Of a stretch of 21,177 nt of DNA, positions 1 through 7,266 are shown one piece after another. The DNA is from Bacillota bacterium (GTDB lineage Bacteria; Bacillota; Bacilli; Alicyclobacillales; SLC66). The stretch is from contig JAJZCJ010000017.1 of the NCBI GenBank assembly GCA_021846145.1, positions 1 through 21,177 on the forward strand, written 5' to 3'. Position 1 is the stretch's first letter; every line of letters starts with the position of its first letter. Position numbers and translations under genes: made by a program. The notes under the pieces were generated by a model, which made no database searches, was not told the DNA's origin, and worked only from the letters and a program-made list of their open reading frames with translations.

Positions 1-1
1 A

Positions 2-214
2 AAATATCGGTCATCTGGCGTAAAGGAATATTGGATCATCGATCCAGTGAATGAATTAGTTGAAGTGTATTTGTTTGATGATAATTTGTTTCGCGAACCA
101 TCGGTTTACGAGATAGGTGTGGTAGATGATAAGGGAACCGATGAAAAAAACACGCTCATCAGTAGTGGGGTTTTCGAGGACTTAAAAATAGAGATTAGGC
201 AGTTGTTTGTGTAG
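2..214 (+). CDS. Uma2 family protein, C-terminal part (5' end outside window)
   Basis: An open frame runs from the window edge to a TAG at 212-214 and gives about 70 residues. It contains the motif VKEYWIIDP, followed by a valine- and tyrosine-rich segment (VEVYLF) and a short acidic tail. This arrangement is the C-terminal third of Uma2 (DUF820) proteins, a PD-(D/E)XK nuclease-like family of unknown role that is often present in many copies in Bacillota and cyanobacteria. The catalytic half would lie upstream of the window, so I cannot tell whether the gene is intact. It converges on a second, broken Uma2 gene on the other strand, with 22 bp between the two stops. Confidence 0.7.
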   Translation, partial: KYRSSGVKEYWIIDPVNELVEVYLFDDNLFREPSVYEIGVVDDKGTDEKNTLISSGVFEDLKIEIRQLFV

Positions 215-236
215 TGATATGGTTAATGTATCGGAT

Positions 237-660
237 TTATGAAATGAAAATATCAGCCATGTTAATGTGTGTTTTGCTATCACCAATTGCGTAGGTAATC
301 GAATCGGTTTTGGTGTAAGAAATGGGGAACTGGTAGGAACCATCTCTAAATTTATATACATCAATAATTTCGTTCGAAGGATCAACAATCCAATATTCTC
401 CGACTTGATTGGCTTGGTACAAATTCATCTTCGTCGAAAAAAAGCCCGGTGGGGGCATGGTAAATACGACAAGGTTGTTTTGTCCTTTTTAAGTATGACC
501 ATAATTCTCCCACAAGGTTTGATGATATTTCTTGATGGACATGCGAAGGAGGTGTCATCAAATAAGCAGTTCCGTCGAGCAACTCAAAACGCTCATTAGG
601 AAAATCTTTTATACATCGCTCAAACGTGTAGCCTGTATACATTCCTTGTTGGTGTTCCAT
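237..660 (-). pseudogene. Uma2 family protein, broken by internal deletion and frameshift
   Basis: Two minus-strand frames overlap and together resemble one Uma2 protein. The first (ATG at 660) encodes the N-terminal part with FELLDGTAYLMTPPSHVHQ and runs to PCRIYHAPTGLFF before leaving frame. The second resumes as TKMNLYQANQVGEYWIVDP and continues to a normal-looking end at 237. The Uma2 core normally found between these blocks (a QPDI-like strand and an EI.SPS-like strand, which carry the nuclease-fold acidic residues) is absent. The break maps to an A7 run at 437-443 on the plus strand. I infer a deletion of roughly 40 residues combined with a frame change, so the product should be inactive. 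Sequencing error alone would not explain the missing core. Confidence 0.7.
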
Positions 661-1137
661 GTCCGTTCAAACCCACCTTCTGTTCTTCCTAATTATACCT
701 CTCATCTCAACTTGGTCAATCATCGTTTGAGGCAAAATCACGTATTTTAAGTTGCAATTGTCGGGCTTCCTATACTGATTTGGCAGACCAATCTAAATTA
801 TCACTCAACCGTTACATACCATATATAGCCTCTCGGCATCTGTCCTTAATGATTCCGTAAGTATCTTGGTCTTGAGGTTTTTGCTTGTTCCTCCACTTTT
901 CAAATGGTGGGCTACAAGCTTGAAGTCGGCAGGCACCGCAGTACAAAAATGTGGCTGATCCGACTCTTCGGCATCATGATGTGCCAGCACCTGGATGCGT
1001 GATACCAAGAGATCGACATTGATCTGAAGTCAGCCTTCTGGTGGCATAACCCCACCAGAAGGGACATACGTAACCACGTTGGCGTTTTAAAAGATCGCTG
1101 GATCGTGGTTTCTTTGCCATGCCCATTTAGGGTTGAC
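661..1137. other. Stretch without a recognisable gene
   Basis: No frame here shows a convincing start, ribosome binding site or family motif. The longest minus-strand frame (805-1008) has no recognisable domain. The only clear structure is the perfect hairpin at 1034-1062. Given the broken Uma2 gene on one side and the IS remnant on the other, this is probably decayed accessory DNA. Confidence 0.4.
1034..1062. repeat. Perfect inverted repeat, 11-bp arms
   Basis: CCTTCTGGTGG (1034-1044) and CCACCAGAAGG (1052-1062) are exact reverse complements separated by a 7-base loop. No T-run follows on either strand, so a classical intrinsic terminator is not supported. It may be a remnant of the neighbouring insertion sequence or a small palindromic repeat. 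Confidence 0.65.
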
Positions 1138-1455
1138 TCAATGCCGAGAGGCTATCTGATATTCCGCGATCAACCGATGATAAATTCGGGTCGCGGTATG
1201 ACGTTGTTTACGTGTGAGTTGTTCATCTTCCAGCAACCAGGTGTCGATAATGTCCACATAGGGACCTAATATAGGTCTACGGCCTGCGCGTTTCGTGATG
1301 GGTTCATTCCAATCGTCCTGATCGGCATATTTTTTGGTAGTTCGCCAATTCACATCGACGCGATCCGCAATTTCTTGAATCGGAAACTGCAGTTTTCCGC
1401 AGCCACATCCTGCACTTTTATTTTGCCATATACAATTATGACGTGAACACGGCAT
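1138..1455 (-). pseudogene. istA: IS21-type transposase IstA, N-terminal remnant
   Basis: The 105-residue minus-strand frame contains a helix-turn-helix-like block (IQEIADRVDVNWRTTKKYA). It is followed by PILGPYVDIIDTWL and RKQRHTATRIYHRLIAEY. The order HTH, GPY..IIDTWL, RKQRHTA.RIY.RL is what I know from the N-terminal region of IS21-family IstA proteins. The frame stops right after AEYQIASRH, so the DDE catalytic domain is missing and no istB ATPase follows. The extreme N-terminus (many Cys and Trp) does not look native, so the start is probably shifted out of frame as well. A full IstA is about 400-500 residues. I read this as a dead insertion-sequence fragment. Confidence 0.65.
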
Positions 1456-1651
1456 TTGAAGATGGTTGTCGTCTAAAATAGGACATCATGTGCCGTTAAC
1501 CTTTGAACTGGATAGCTTATCAGTAACAACAATCAACGTTTTAACTCATCTTTGACACCTCCATACTGACAAATGCCTTTTTCCATCCTCATGAGATAAC
1601 CCCATAAGCCCTCGATGGGTCGGAAGATAGCGGCGGTGACAGAGTATTGTA

Positions 1652-1680
1652 TTGACTTGTAATGATTTTGTGGTTATCAT
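1652..1680 (+). promoter_or_regulatory. Sigma-A-type promoter of the ABC transporter unit
   Basis: TTGACT (1652-1657) and TATCAT (1675-1680) are separated by 17 bp. They sit upstream of the binding-protein gene, with a predicted start near 1687 and a leader of about 270 nt. The same two hexamers with the same spacing recur before iolA at 7223-7251. Nothing else recognisable lies between the IS remnant (1455) and this promoter. Confidence 0.7.
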
Positions 1681-1695
1681 GTGCATAAATACAAT

Positions 1696-1708
1696 CAACA
1701 TATAATCA
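1696..1708 (+). promoter_or_regulatory. Candidate IolR operator, copy 1
   Basis: CAACATATAATCA begins 15 bp after the -10 box, just downstream of the predicted transcription start, a usual place for a repressor site. The identical 13-mer lies at the same distance from the iolA promoter. It also forms an imperfect inverted repeat with what follows: ACATATAATCA (1698-1708) against TGATAGTATGT (1714-1724), 9 of 11 positions paired. A looser inverted half (TGAT...GTTG) lies at 1724-1739. Binding by the DeoR-type IolR encoded nearby is inferred. Confidence 0.65.
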
Positions 1709-1836
1709 AAACATGATAGTATGTGATTGTTAATAGTTGAGAAACGAGGTGAACTGGAAATCTTTCTAGATGGAATGCACCAAGTATAATCAGACATCAA
1801 GATTATCATGTGTCTTCAAAGAGTTAGTGCAATTAG

Positions 1837-1848
1837 GTAACCGGTTAC
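1837..1848. promoter_or_regulatory. Perfect 12-bp palindrome in the ABC leader
   Basis: GTAACCGGTTAC is fully symmetric around a central CG. Operators of LacI/GalR-family regulators often have this form. It lies about 150 nt into the predicted leader and 110 nt before the binding-protein start. No LacI-type gene is present in the window, so any regulator would be encoded elsewhere. Another inverted repeat (ATAATC at 1786-1791, GATTAT at 1801-1806) lies between the operator and this site. Confidence 0.4.
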
Positions 1849-1957
1849 TTCATCATTTCAGTTGTCAGATTTGCTGGAACTGTAAGATATCTAATGAACC
1901 TACTGACAAGAGATGTGAACTATACAGTTACCTTAAATAAAATAAGGGGGAAAGATT

Positions 1958-3262
1958 GTGAATAAAAAAATCAAGTTTTTTCCTATTGCCGCTGCGGCAT
2001 TGTTGTCCGCATTTTCTGTAAGCGCTAGCATGACGCCAACTATGGCCGCGAGTGTTTCTCCTTTGCAGATTGCGACGTTCTCTGGGCCAGAAGCGGATGC
2101 ATTAAAAGCATTGGCTCCGCTTTTCACGAAGGAAACAGGAATAAAAGTGGTATTCACAGAATTTTCTTATCAAGCTTTGTTTACTAAGGAATTGGAGTCG
2201 GTAAGTGGCGGGAAAGGCACCTATGACATGATCTTCATGGATGATCCTTGGATCCCGACATTTGCGGGGGGTAATTACTTATATCCAATGAGTCATTTCG
2301 GCTATACTCCGAAAGGGTTCGCGAAAGGTGCCATCCAAGTATCTGAATGGCCACCTGCACCAGGATACAATGCTCCGCTCGGTACGCCGTCTAGTCCTAG
2401 ACAGTTTTATAGTTTGCCTGTGACAGGAAACGTGTTGATGTTTTTCTATCGTAAAGATTTAGCAAAAAAATATGGAATCAATCCTTCGCATTGGACATGG
2501 AACGACGTAAATAAGTTGGCTGCGAAAGTGACAACCAAAAACTTTTTTGGTTATGTGATGCGCGGTGATGGTGGCAACTCTAGTGTGGCGGATTTTTCTC
2601 CCATCTTATGGGCATATGGTGGTCATTACTTTAATAAGAACTGGACTAGTGCGTTGGATACACCTCAAGGTGTGGCTGCTCTTACAGAATGGGCTCATTT
2701 ATTTAATAAATACGCGCCTCCAGGGTCAGCCTCCTTTGGGGCAAATGAAGTAGGTAATTATTTGGCTAAAGGACAGGCCGCCATGGGCGAAGTATGGCCA
2801 AGTGGATGGGCGAATGTCATGAATCAAAAATTGATCGGATTCACTCGAGTACCAGGTACGATGATCAATGGCAAACTTGTTCAATTCCCCGAAGTTGGTG
2901 TGTGGTCAGCTGGGGTACCTAAAAATGCTCCGGATGCAAACAACGCATTTAAGTTCCTCAAGTGGATTACCAGCGAAAAACAACAAATGATTTATGGTGG
3001 TAATGGATTGGATGTGCCAACGCTTACCAGTGTTTTACTTAACAAACAGTTAGACAAGAAGTGGCCCTACTATGTTCCGTTCTACGATTCCCTAAATGTT
3101 GCGAAAATGCGCCCACGTACTCCGGCGTGGCCTTTTGTGGAACAAGCGTTAGGCATTCAGATTGCCAATGTAGAGCTTGGGAAAACAAGTCCTTCTCAGG
3201 CAATGAAAAATGCGGCTCAACAAATTGATCAGTACATGAAAGAACACGGCTTGAGTAAATGA
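1958..3262 (+). CDS. Sugar ABC transporter, extracellular substrate-binding protein (family 1)
   Basis: This 434-residue protein should capture a sugar or polyol outside the cell and deliver it to the two permeases encoded next. It opens with a signal peptide (KK, then a hydrophobic AAAALLSAFSV stretch, then a probable cleavage after TMAAS near residue 32). The mature part has the family-1 layout: SGPEADALKALAPLFTKETGIKVVFTE near the N-terminus, YDMIFMDDPWIPTFA, a tryptophan-rich middle, and KWITSEKQQMIYGG late in the chain. The start is GTG at 1958 behind an AAGGGGG ribosome binding site. The protein contains no cysteine, so the lipobox that normally anchors Gram-positive binding proteins is missing. 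Aromatic-rich segments fit a sugar ligand. Promoter sharing with iolA suggests inositol or a relative, which is an inference. Confidence 0.85.
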   Translation: MNKKIKFFPIAAAALLSAFSVSASMTPTMAASVSPLQIATFSGPEADALKALAPLFTKETGIKVVFTEFSYQALFTKELESVSGGKGTYDMIFMDDPWIPTFAGGNYLYPMSHFGYTPKGFAKGAIQVSEWPPAPGYNAPLGTPSSPRQFYSLPVTGNVLMFFYRKDLAKKYGINPSHWTWNDVNKLAAKVTTKNFFGYVMRGDGGNSSVADFSPILWAYGGHYFNKNWTSALDTPQGVAALTEWAHLFNKYAPPGSASFGANEVGNYLAKGQAAMGEVWPSGWANVMNQKLIGFTRVPGTMINGKLVQFPEVGVWSAGVPKNAPDANNAFKFLKWITSEKQQMIYGGNGLDVPTLTSVLLNKQLDKKWPYYVPFYDSLNVAKMRPRTPAWPFVEQALGIQIANVELGKTSPSQAMKNAAQQIDQYMKEHGLSK

Positions 3263-3270
3263 TTCCATCA

Positions 3271-3293
3271 CAGGGAGAGTGTAACTCTCCCTG
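3271..3293 (+). terminator. Intercistronic hairpin between binding protein and permease
   Basis: CAGGGAGAG (3271-3279) and CTCTCCCTG (3285-3293) are exact reverse complements with a 5-base loop, starting 9 nt after the binding-protein stop. The following bases are AT-rich but not a pure T-run. Such hairpins after binding-protein genes commonly cause partial termination or protect the upstream mRNA, so that binding protein exceeds permease. Confidence 0.6.
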
Positions 3294-3327
3294 ATCATTT
3301 AATCTTAAAACGGAGGGTGATCAAACT

Positions 3328-4209
3328 TTGTTCCATGATCGAACACTAAAGTATCTTTTAGTTCTACCTGCGTTGGTTATTATTCTTTTGGTAATGTTCT
3401 ACCCAATTGCCTATGCGGTGTATACAAGTTTTTATTCCTATTTATATGGACGGATTACCAACTACGTAGGTTTGATGAATTGGTCGCTAGCGTTTCAAGA
3501 CTCCTTTTTTTGGCATTCGATTCTCATAACGTTAATTTATTCAGTGATTGCGATTCCTATTGAACTCATTATCAGCCTCGCGCTGGCAATTTCACTGTTT
3601 GAATTGGAAAATCACATTCCTAAAAAATTTATTACGATCATCCGATCTATTATCATCGTTCCCTTTGTTGTCATGCCCACTGTGGCAGGAGTAATTTGGC
3701 GCCTAATTTTCATGCCAAACTTTGGAATGGCAAATGAGATATTTAAGTTTTTACACTTGCCCAATATTGATTGGTTAGGACAGAGCACAAATTCCATGAT
3801 TGCGGTGATCATCATGGACATCTGGATGTGGGTTCCGTTTTTATTCATCATATTGTATGCAGCATTGCAGTCTTTACCTATTGAGGCGTTTGAAGCCGCA
3901 TTTGTTGATGGGGCGAGCCGTATGCAATTGGTTAGAACGGTTATTCTTCCCTTGTTAAAATCGTCGATGCTGGTTGCGTTAAGTTTAAGAACTATTGATG
4001 CCATACGCATATTCGATCAAGTCTATGCAATGACTCAAGGCGGACCAGGCGATGCTACCACGTTTGCAAGCCTGCAACTGTCAAGTACAGCATTTGGACA
4101 GTTGAACTTTGGCATCGCTGCCACTGAGCTTTTTATCACTTTTGCCATCATGCTGGTTATTGTCGGTACTTATTATTTTATTGGGGTTAGGAGGAACGCC
4201 AATGTATAA
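3328..4209 (+). CDS. Sugar ABC transporter permease (MalF/UgpA type)
   Basis: A 293-residue inner-membrane permease, the first of the two channel-forming subunits. It has about six hydrophobic segments, beginning with LLVLPALVIILLVMFYPIAYAVY. It carries the ATPase-contacting EAA loop as EAFEAAFVDGASRMQLVRT followed by VILPLL. The start is TTG at 3328, ten bases behind a GGAGGG ribosome binding site; no ATG fits better. It overlaps the next permease by 8 bp (ATGTATAA), which implies translational coupling. The conserved loop means it needs an ATPase partner, yet none is encoded in the window. In Bacilli a shared MsmX-type ATPase encoded elsewhere usually serves such systems. Confidence 0.88.
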   Translation: MFHDRTLKYLLVLPALVIILLVMFYPIAYAVYTSFYSYLYGRITNYVGLMNWSLAFQDSFFWHSILITLIYSVIAIPIELIISLALAISLFELENHIPKKFITIIRSIIIVPFVVMPTVAGVIWRLIFMPNFGMANEIFKFLHLPNIDWLGQSTNSMIAVIIMDIWMWVPFLFIILYAALQSLPIEAFEAAFVDGASRMQLVRTVILPLLKSSMLVALSLRTIDAIRIFDQVYAMTQGGPGDATTFASLQLSSTAFGQLNFGIAATELFITFAIMLVIVGTYYFIGVRRNANV

Positions 4210-5032
4210 ATTAAGCAGGGTAGGGTTAAGTGTGCGTTTGACGTTTATCTCACTCTTTATGCTTTGGGTTCTGGTGCCAATCTATTGGCTTATCAATACA
4301 TCGTTTAAACATAACTCGGAAGTAATTTCTTCTTTTTCCTCGTTCTGGCCTACACATTTTACATGGTCGGCTTATTCGTATGTGATTAATAACTTGGGTG
4401 TATATTTTGAAAACAGCATTGTAGTTTCACTTGGTGCCACAATATTTTCATTGATCATTGGGTTACTTGCGGCCTATTCATTGTCTAGATTCAAATTTAG
4501 TAAAATATTTACATCTTTTTTTTGGTTTATCATTCTAGCCATTCGCATGATGATTCCCATCGTTTTTATCATCCCCCTGTATCAAATATTCCAAAATTTA
4601 GGACTTTATAATACTCGTGTAGGGTTGATTATCGCCTATACACTTGTAAATTTACCATTTGTAATTTGGATGATGGTTTCATTTTTTAATGATGTACCAG
4701 TTGAGCTTGAAGAAGCGGCAATGGTGGATGGGGCGAGCCGATTGCGAGCCTTCATTCGAATCATTTTGCCGCTCGGCGCTCCTGGCATTGCTGCAGTGAG
4801 CATTCTTACTATCGTGATGACGTGGAATGATTTGATATTTGGTTTGTACTTAACATCAAATACACAAGCAATGACACTACCGGTGGGAATTGTTGGTTTT
4901 ATCACACAGTATAAGACCCTCTGGGCTCAAATGGCCGCTGCGGGGACGTTGGCAATCGTTCCTATGATTTTCGTGGTTTTGTTTGTGCAAAAGTATCTTG
5001 TTCGCGGGTTAACTGCGGGAGCCATCAAGTAG
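4202..5032 (+). CDS. Sugar ABC transporter permease (MalG/UgpE type)
   Basis: A 276-residue permease, the second channel subunit. The ATG at 4202 lies behind TTAGGAGG and overlaps the stop of the first permease by 8 bp. A longer upstream extension of the frame is only a shadow of that gene. Visible features are an N-terminal membrane segment (FISLFMLWVLVPIYWLI), the WPTHFTWSAY periplasmic-loop pattern typical of MalG-like proteins, about six membrane spans, and the EAA loop EEAAMVDGASRLRAFIRI followed by ILPL. The C-terminus KYLVRGLTAGAIK is characteristic of this subfamily. It should pair with the upstream permease and the binding protein at 1958. Confidence 0.88.
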   Translation: MYKLSRVGLSVRLTFISLFMLWVLVPIYWLINTSFKHNSEVISSFSSFWPTHFTWSAYSYVINNLGVYFENSIVVSLGATIFSLIIGLLAAYSLSRFKFSKIFTSFFWFIILAIRMMIPIVFIIPLYQIFQNLGLYNTRVGLIIAYTLVNLPFVIWMMVSFFNDVPVELEEAAMVDGASRLRAFIRIILPLGAPGIAAVSILTIVMTWNDLIFGLYLTSNTQAMTLPVGIVGFITQYKTLWAQMAAAGTLAIVPMIFVVLFVQKYLVRGLTAGAIK

Positions 5033-5070
5033 GTTTCGGTGGTTTATCTAAATTTCTAGGGGGATTTGAA

Positions 5071-5994
5071 ATGAGTATTAAAATTGCAGGAGCGCCTTCC
5101 AGCTGGGGGGTGGATGATCCCAATAACCCACATCTTCCATCGTGGGAACGAGTATTACAAGAAGCATCGCTTGCAGGTTGCGAAGGGATTGAATTAGGAC
5201 CCTATGGTTATATTCCAATGGATATGGAACGAGTTAAAAATGAGCTTTTAAAGAATAATTTAACGATTATCGCAGGAACCATCTTTGATGATTTAGTTGC
5301 AGAATCAAATATGGAGAAATTATTACATCAACTAGATGAAATTTGTGCGCTGATCACTAAGCTTCCAGCTGTCCCGCAGGAAAGAGGACAACATTTTCCT
5401 ACCCCTTATTTGGTACTCATCGATTGGGGGCATGATGAGAGGGATTACGCAGCTGGTCATCCTAATGAAGCAAAACGATTGTCTGCATTTGACTGGGAAA
5501 ATATGATGTCCCATATTCAGATACTGGCAGAACGGGCAAAGAAAAAATTTGGAGTGCGATGCGTAATACATCCGCATGCAGGTGGTTATATCGAATTTGA
5601 GGATGAAATCCAGGAACTTTTGCAAGACATTCCCTATGAAATTGCGGGACTTTGTCTAGATACAGGGCATCTGTATTACTCAAAAATGAATCCGGAGCAA
5701 TGGATTCGCACGTGTGCTGATCGATTGGATTATATCCATTTTAAGGACATTAATCTGGGTATTTATCAGCAAGTGATGGAGAAGCAAATCCGTTTTTTCG
5801 ATGCCTGTGGCATGGGTGTTATGTGCTCCATTGGACAGGGCATCATTGACTATCATTCTATTTACAGAGTACTGAAGGAAATTAATTATCAAGGCTATAT
5901 TACGATTGAGCAAGAGCGTGACCCAAGAAATTCAAATTCTAGTTTGCGAGATGTCACGCAGAGTATTTCTTATCTAAAAAATATTGGTTATTAA
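5071..5994 (+). CDS. IolE-like sugar phosphate isomerase/epimerase (TIM barrel)
   Basis: A 307-residue protein of the xylose-isomerase-like TIM-barrel superfamily, the fold of IolE, IolH and IolI. It begins IAGAPSSWGVDD, as in IolE-like proteins. Likely metal-ligand positions are the glutamate in GIELGPYGY, the histidine in CVIHPHAGG, aspartate and histidine in CLDTGHLYY, histidine in YIHFKDI, and glutamate in TIEQERDP near the C-terminus. The start ATG follows AGGGGG. It sits between the ABC permeases and a dehydrogenase, so it probably acts on the imported compound or its keto form as an isomerase, epimerase or dehydratase. It is clearly different from the iolE at 12610, so a distinct substrate is likely. 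The exact reaction cannot be read from sequence. Confidence 0.75.
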   Translation: MSIKIAGAPSSWGVDDPNNPHLPSWERVLQEASLAGCEGIELGPYGYIPMDMERVKNELLKNNLTIIAGTIFDDLVAESNMEKLLHQLDEICALITKLPAVPQERGQHFPTPYLVLIDWGHDERDYAAGHPNEAKRLSAFDWENMMSHIQILAERAKKKFGVRCVIHPHAGGYIEFEDEIQELLQDIPYEIAGLCLDTGHLYYSKMNPEQWIRTCADRLDYIHFKDINLGIYQQVMEKQIRFFDACGMGVMCSIGQGIIDYHSIYRVLKEINYQGYITIEQERDPRNSNSSLRDVTQSISYLKNIGY

Positions 5995-6025
5995 TCAAAA
6001 ATCAAAAAAGAAAGGGAGATGAAAA

Positions 6026-7192
6026 ATGATTAATGGTGAACAAGAGGTACAAGCTCCTGTCCGGTGGGCAATGGTAGGAGGAGGACGCGGGAGTCAGATT
6101 GGCTATATTCACCGCTCAGCAGCGTTACGCGATCGTAATTTTCAGTTAGTCGCTGGTGCCTTTGATATCGATTCGGAACGCGGCAAAGATTTTGGCGTCA
6201 AGTTAAATGTTGCATTCGATCGTTGTTACCCAGACTATTCGACGATGTTTCAGGAAGAGGCAAAACGCGAAGATGGCATTCAGGCCGTTTCGATCGCTAC
6301 GCCAAATAGCACACATTACGAAATCAGCAAAGCGGCGTTAAATGCCGGGTTACATGTTGTGTGTGAGAAACCTCTGTGCTTTACAACCGAACAAGCAAAA
6401 GAGCTTGAGTCTCTTTCCAAGATAAAAAATCGTGTGATCGGGGTTGCCTACGGTTATTCAGGCCATCAGGCAATTGAACAGGCGCGTCAGATGATTGCCC
6501 ACGGAGATTTAGGTGAAATCCGAATCATCAATATGCAGTTTGCGCACGGGTTTCATTCCGAGGCTGTTGAATCAGAAAATTCGAGTATTAAGTGGCGCGT
6601 TGATCCGTCGATTGTGGGATCAAGTTATGTGCTTGGCGATCTGGGAACGCATCCGTTGTATTTGTCAGAGGTTTTGCTGCCGAAAATGAAAATCAAAAAA
6701 CTTTTATGCACCCGCCAAAGCTTTGTCAAAAGTAGGGCTCCGCTAGAGGACAATGCTTATACCTTAATGGAATACGAAAATGGCGCGGTCGGGACAGTGT
6801 GGAGTTCTGCTGTGAATGCCGGTGCCATGCATGATCTGAAGATCCGCGTGATTGGATCGCGGGCGAGTATTGAGTGGTGGGATGAACATCCCAATCAGTT
6901 ACGCTATGAAGTGCAAGGGCAACCGAAACAAATTCTGGACAGGGGAATGGATTATCTCTATCCGCAAGCATTGACGGAAGATCGAATCGGCACTGGTCAC
7001 GCGGAGGGGTTATTTGAATCTTGGTCAAATTTGTATAACCGTTTTGCTTTGGCGATGGCGGCGGTAGACCGAGGAGAAAGCCTTGACGATATATGGTTCC
7101 CTGGGATTGAAGCTGGTGTGGAAGGGGTTCGTTGGGTAGAAAATTGTGTGCGTTCTGCAGACAATGGGGCTATATGGGTGGAGTATCAATGA
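6026..7192 (+). CDS. Gfo/Idh/MocA family NAD(P)-dependent dehydrogenase
   Basis: A 388-residue oxidoreductase with an N-terminal Rossmann domain. The nucleotide-binding glycines are in AMVGGGRGSQIG (residues 15-26), and the family signature EKP is at residues 114-116 with the catalytic lysine 115. The C-terminal alpha/beta domain contains GDLGTHPLYLSEVL, whose histidine is a usual active-site residue. It is longer than IolG (337 residues) and only distantly similar to it. The start ATG follows AGAAAGGGAG. It probably oxidises or reduces a ring hydroxyl of the substrate brought in by the ABC system, working with the TIM-barrel protein upstream. scyllo-Inositol, chiro-inositol or a sugar acted on through a 3-keto intermediate are all possible; none is proven. 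It is the last gene of the first unit. Confidence 0.8.
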   Translation: MINGEQEVQAPVRWAMVGGGRGSQIGYIHRSAALRDRNFQLVAGAFDIDSERGKDFGVKLNVAFDRCYPDYSTMFQEEAKREDGIQAVSIATPNSTHYEISKAALNAGLHVVCEKPLCFTTEQAKELESLSKIKNRVIGVAYGYSGHQAIEQARQMIAHGDLGEIRIINMQFAHGFHSEAVESENSSIKWRVDPSIVGSSYVLGDLGTHPLYLSEVLLPKMKIKKLLCTRQSFVKSRAPLEDNAYTLMEYENGAVGTVWSSAVNAGAMHDLKIRVIGSRASIEWWDEHPNQLRYEVQGQPKQILDRGMDYLYPQALTEDRIGTGHAEGLFESWSNLYNRFALAMAAVDRGESLDDIWFPGIEAGVEGVRWVENCVRSADNGAIWVEYQ

Positions 7193-7222
7193 CCCGAGTT
7201 GCATAATCTCAATCCTATTTTA

Positions 7223-7251
7223 TTGACTGGAAGTGCTTGGAGTAGTATCAT
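7223..7251 (+). promoter_or_regulatory. Sigma-A-type promoter of the iol operon
   Basis: TTGACT (7223-7228) and TATCAT (7246-7251) are 17 bp apart, the same hexamers and spacing as the promoter at 1652. The predicted start is near 7258, giving a leader of about 108 nt to iolA. No terminator is visible between the end of the dehydrogenase gene and this promoter, so read-through from the upstream unit is possible. Confidence 0.7.
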
Positions 7252-7266
7252 GAACTAGAACTTAAC

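Noticed and set aside
267..599. A 110-codon plus-strand frame across the broken Uma2 gene
   Set aside because: It is the complement of the recognisable Uma2 blocks and has no motif of its own.
805..1008. A 67-codon minus-strand frame between the Uma2 and IS remnants
   Set aside because: No ribosome binding site, motif or recognisable family; it may be decayed IS DNA but there is nothing to support a gene.
4109..4201. N-terminal extension of the second permease
   Set aside because: It lies inside the first permease gene; the ATG at 4202 has a clear GGAGG site and gives the normal family length.
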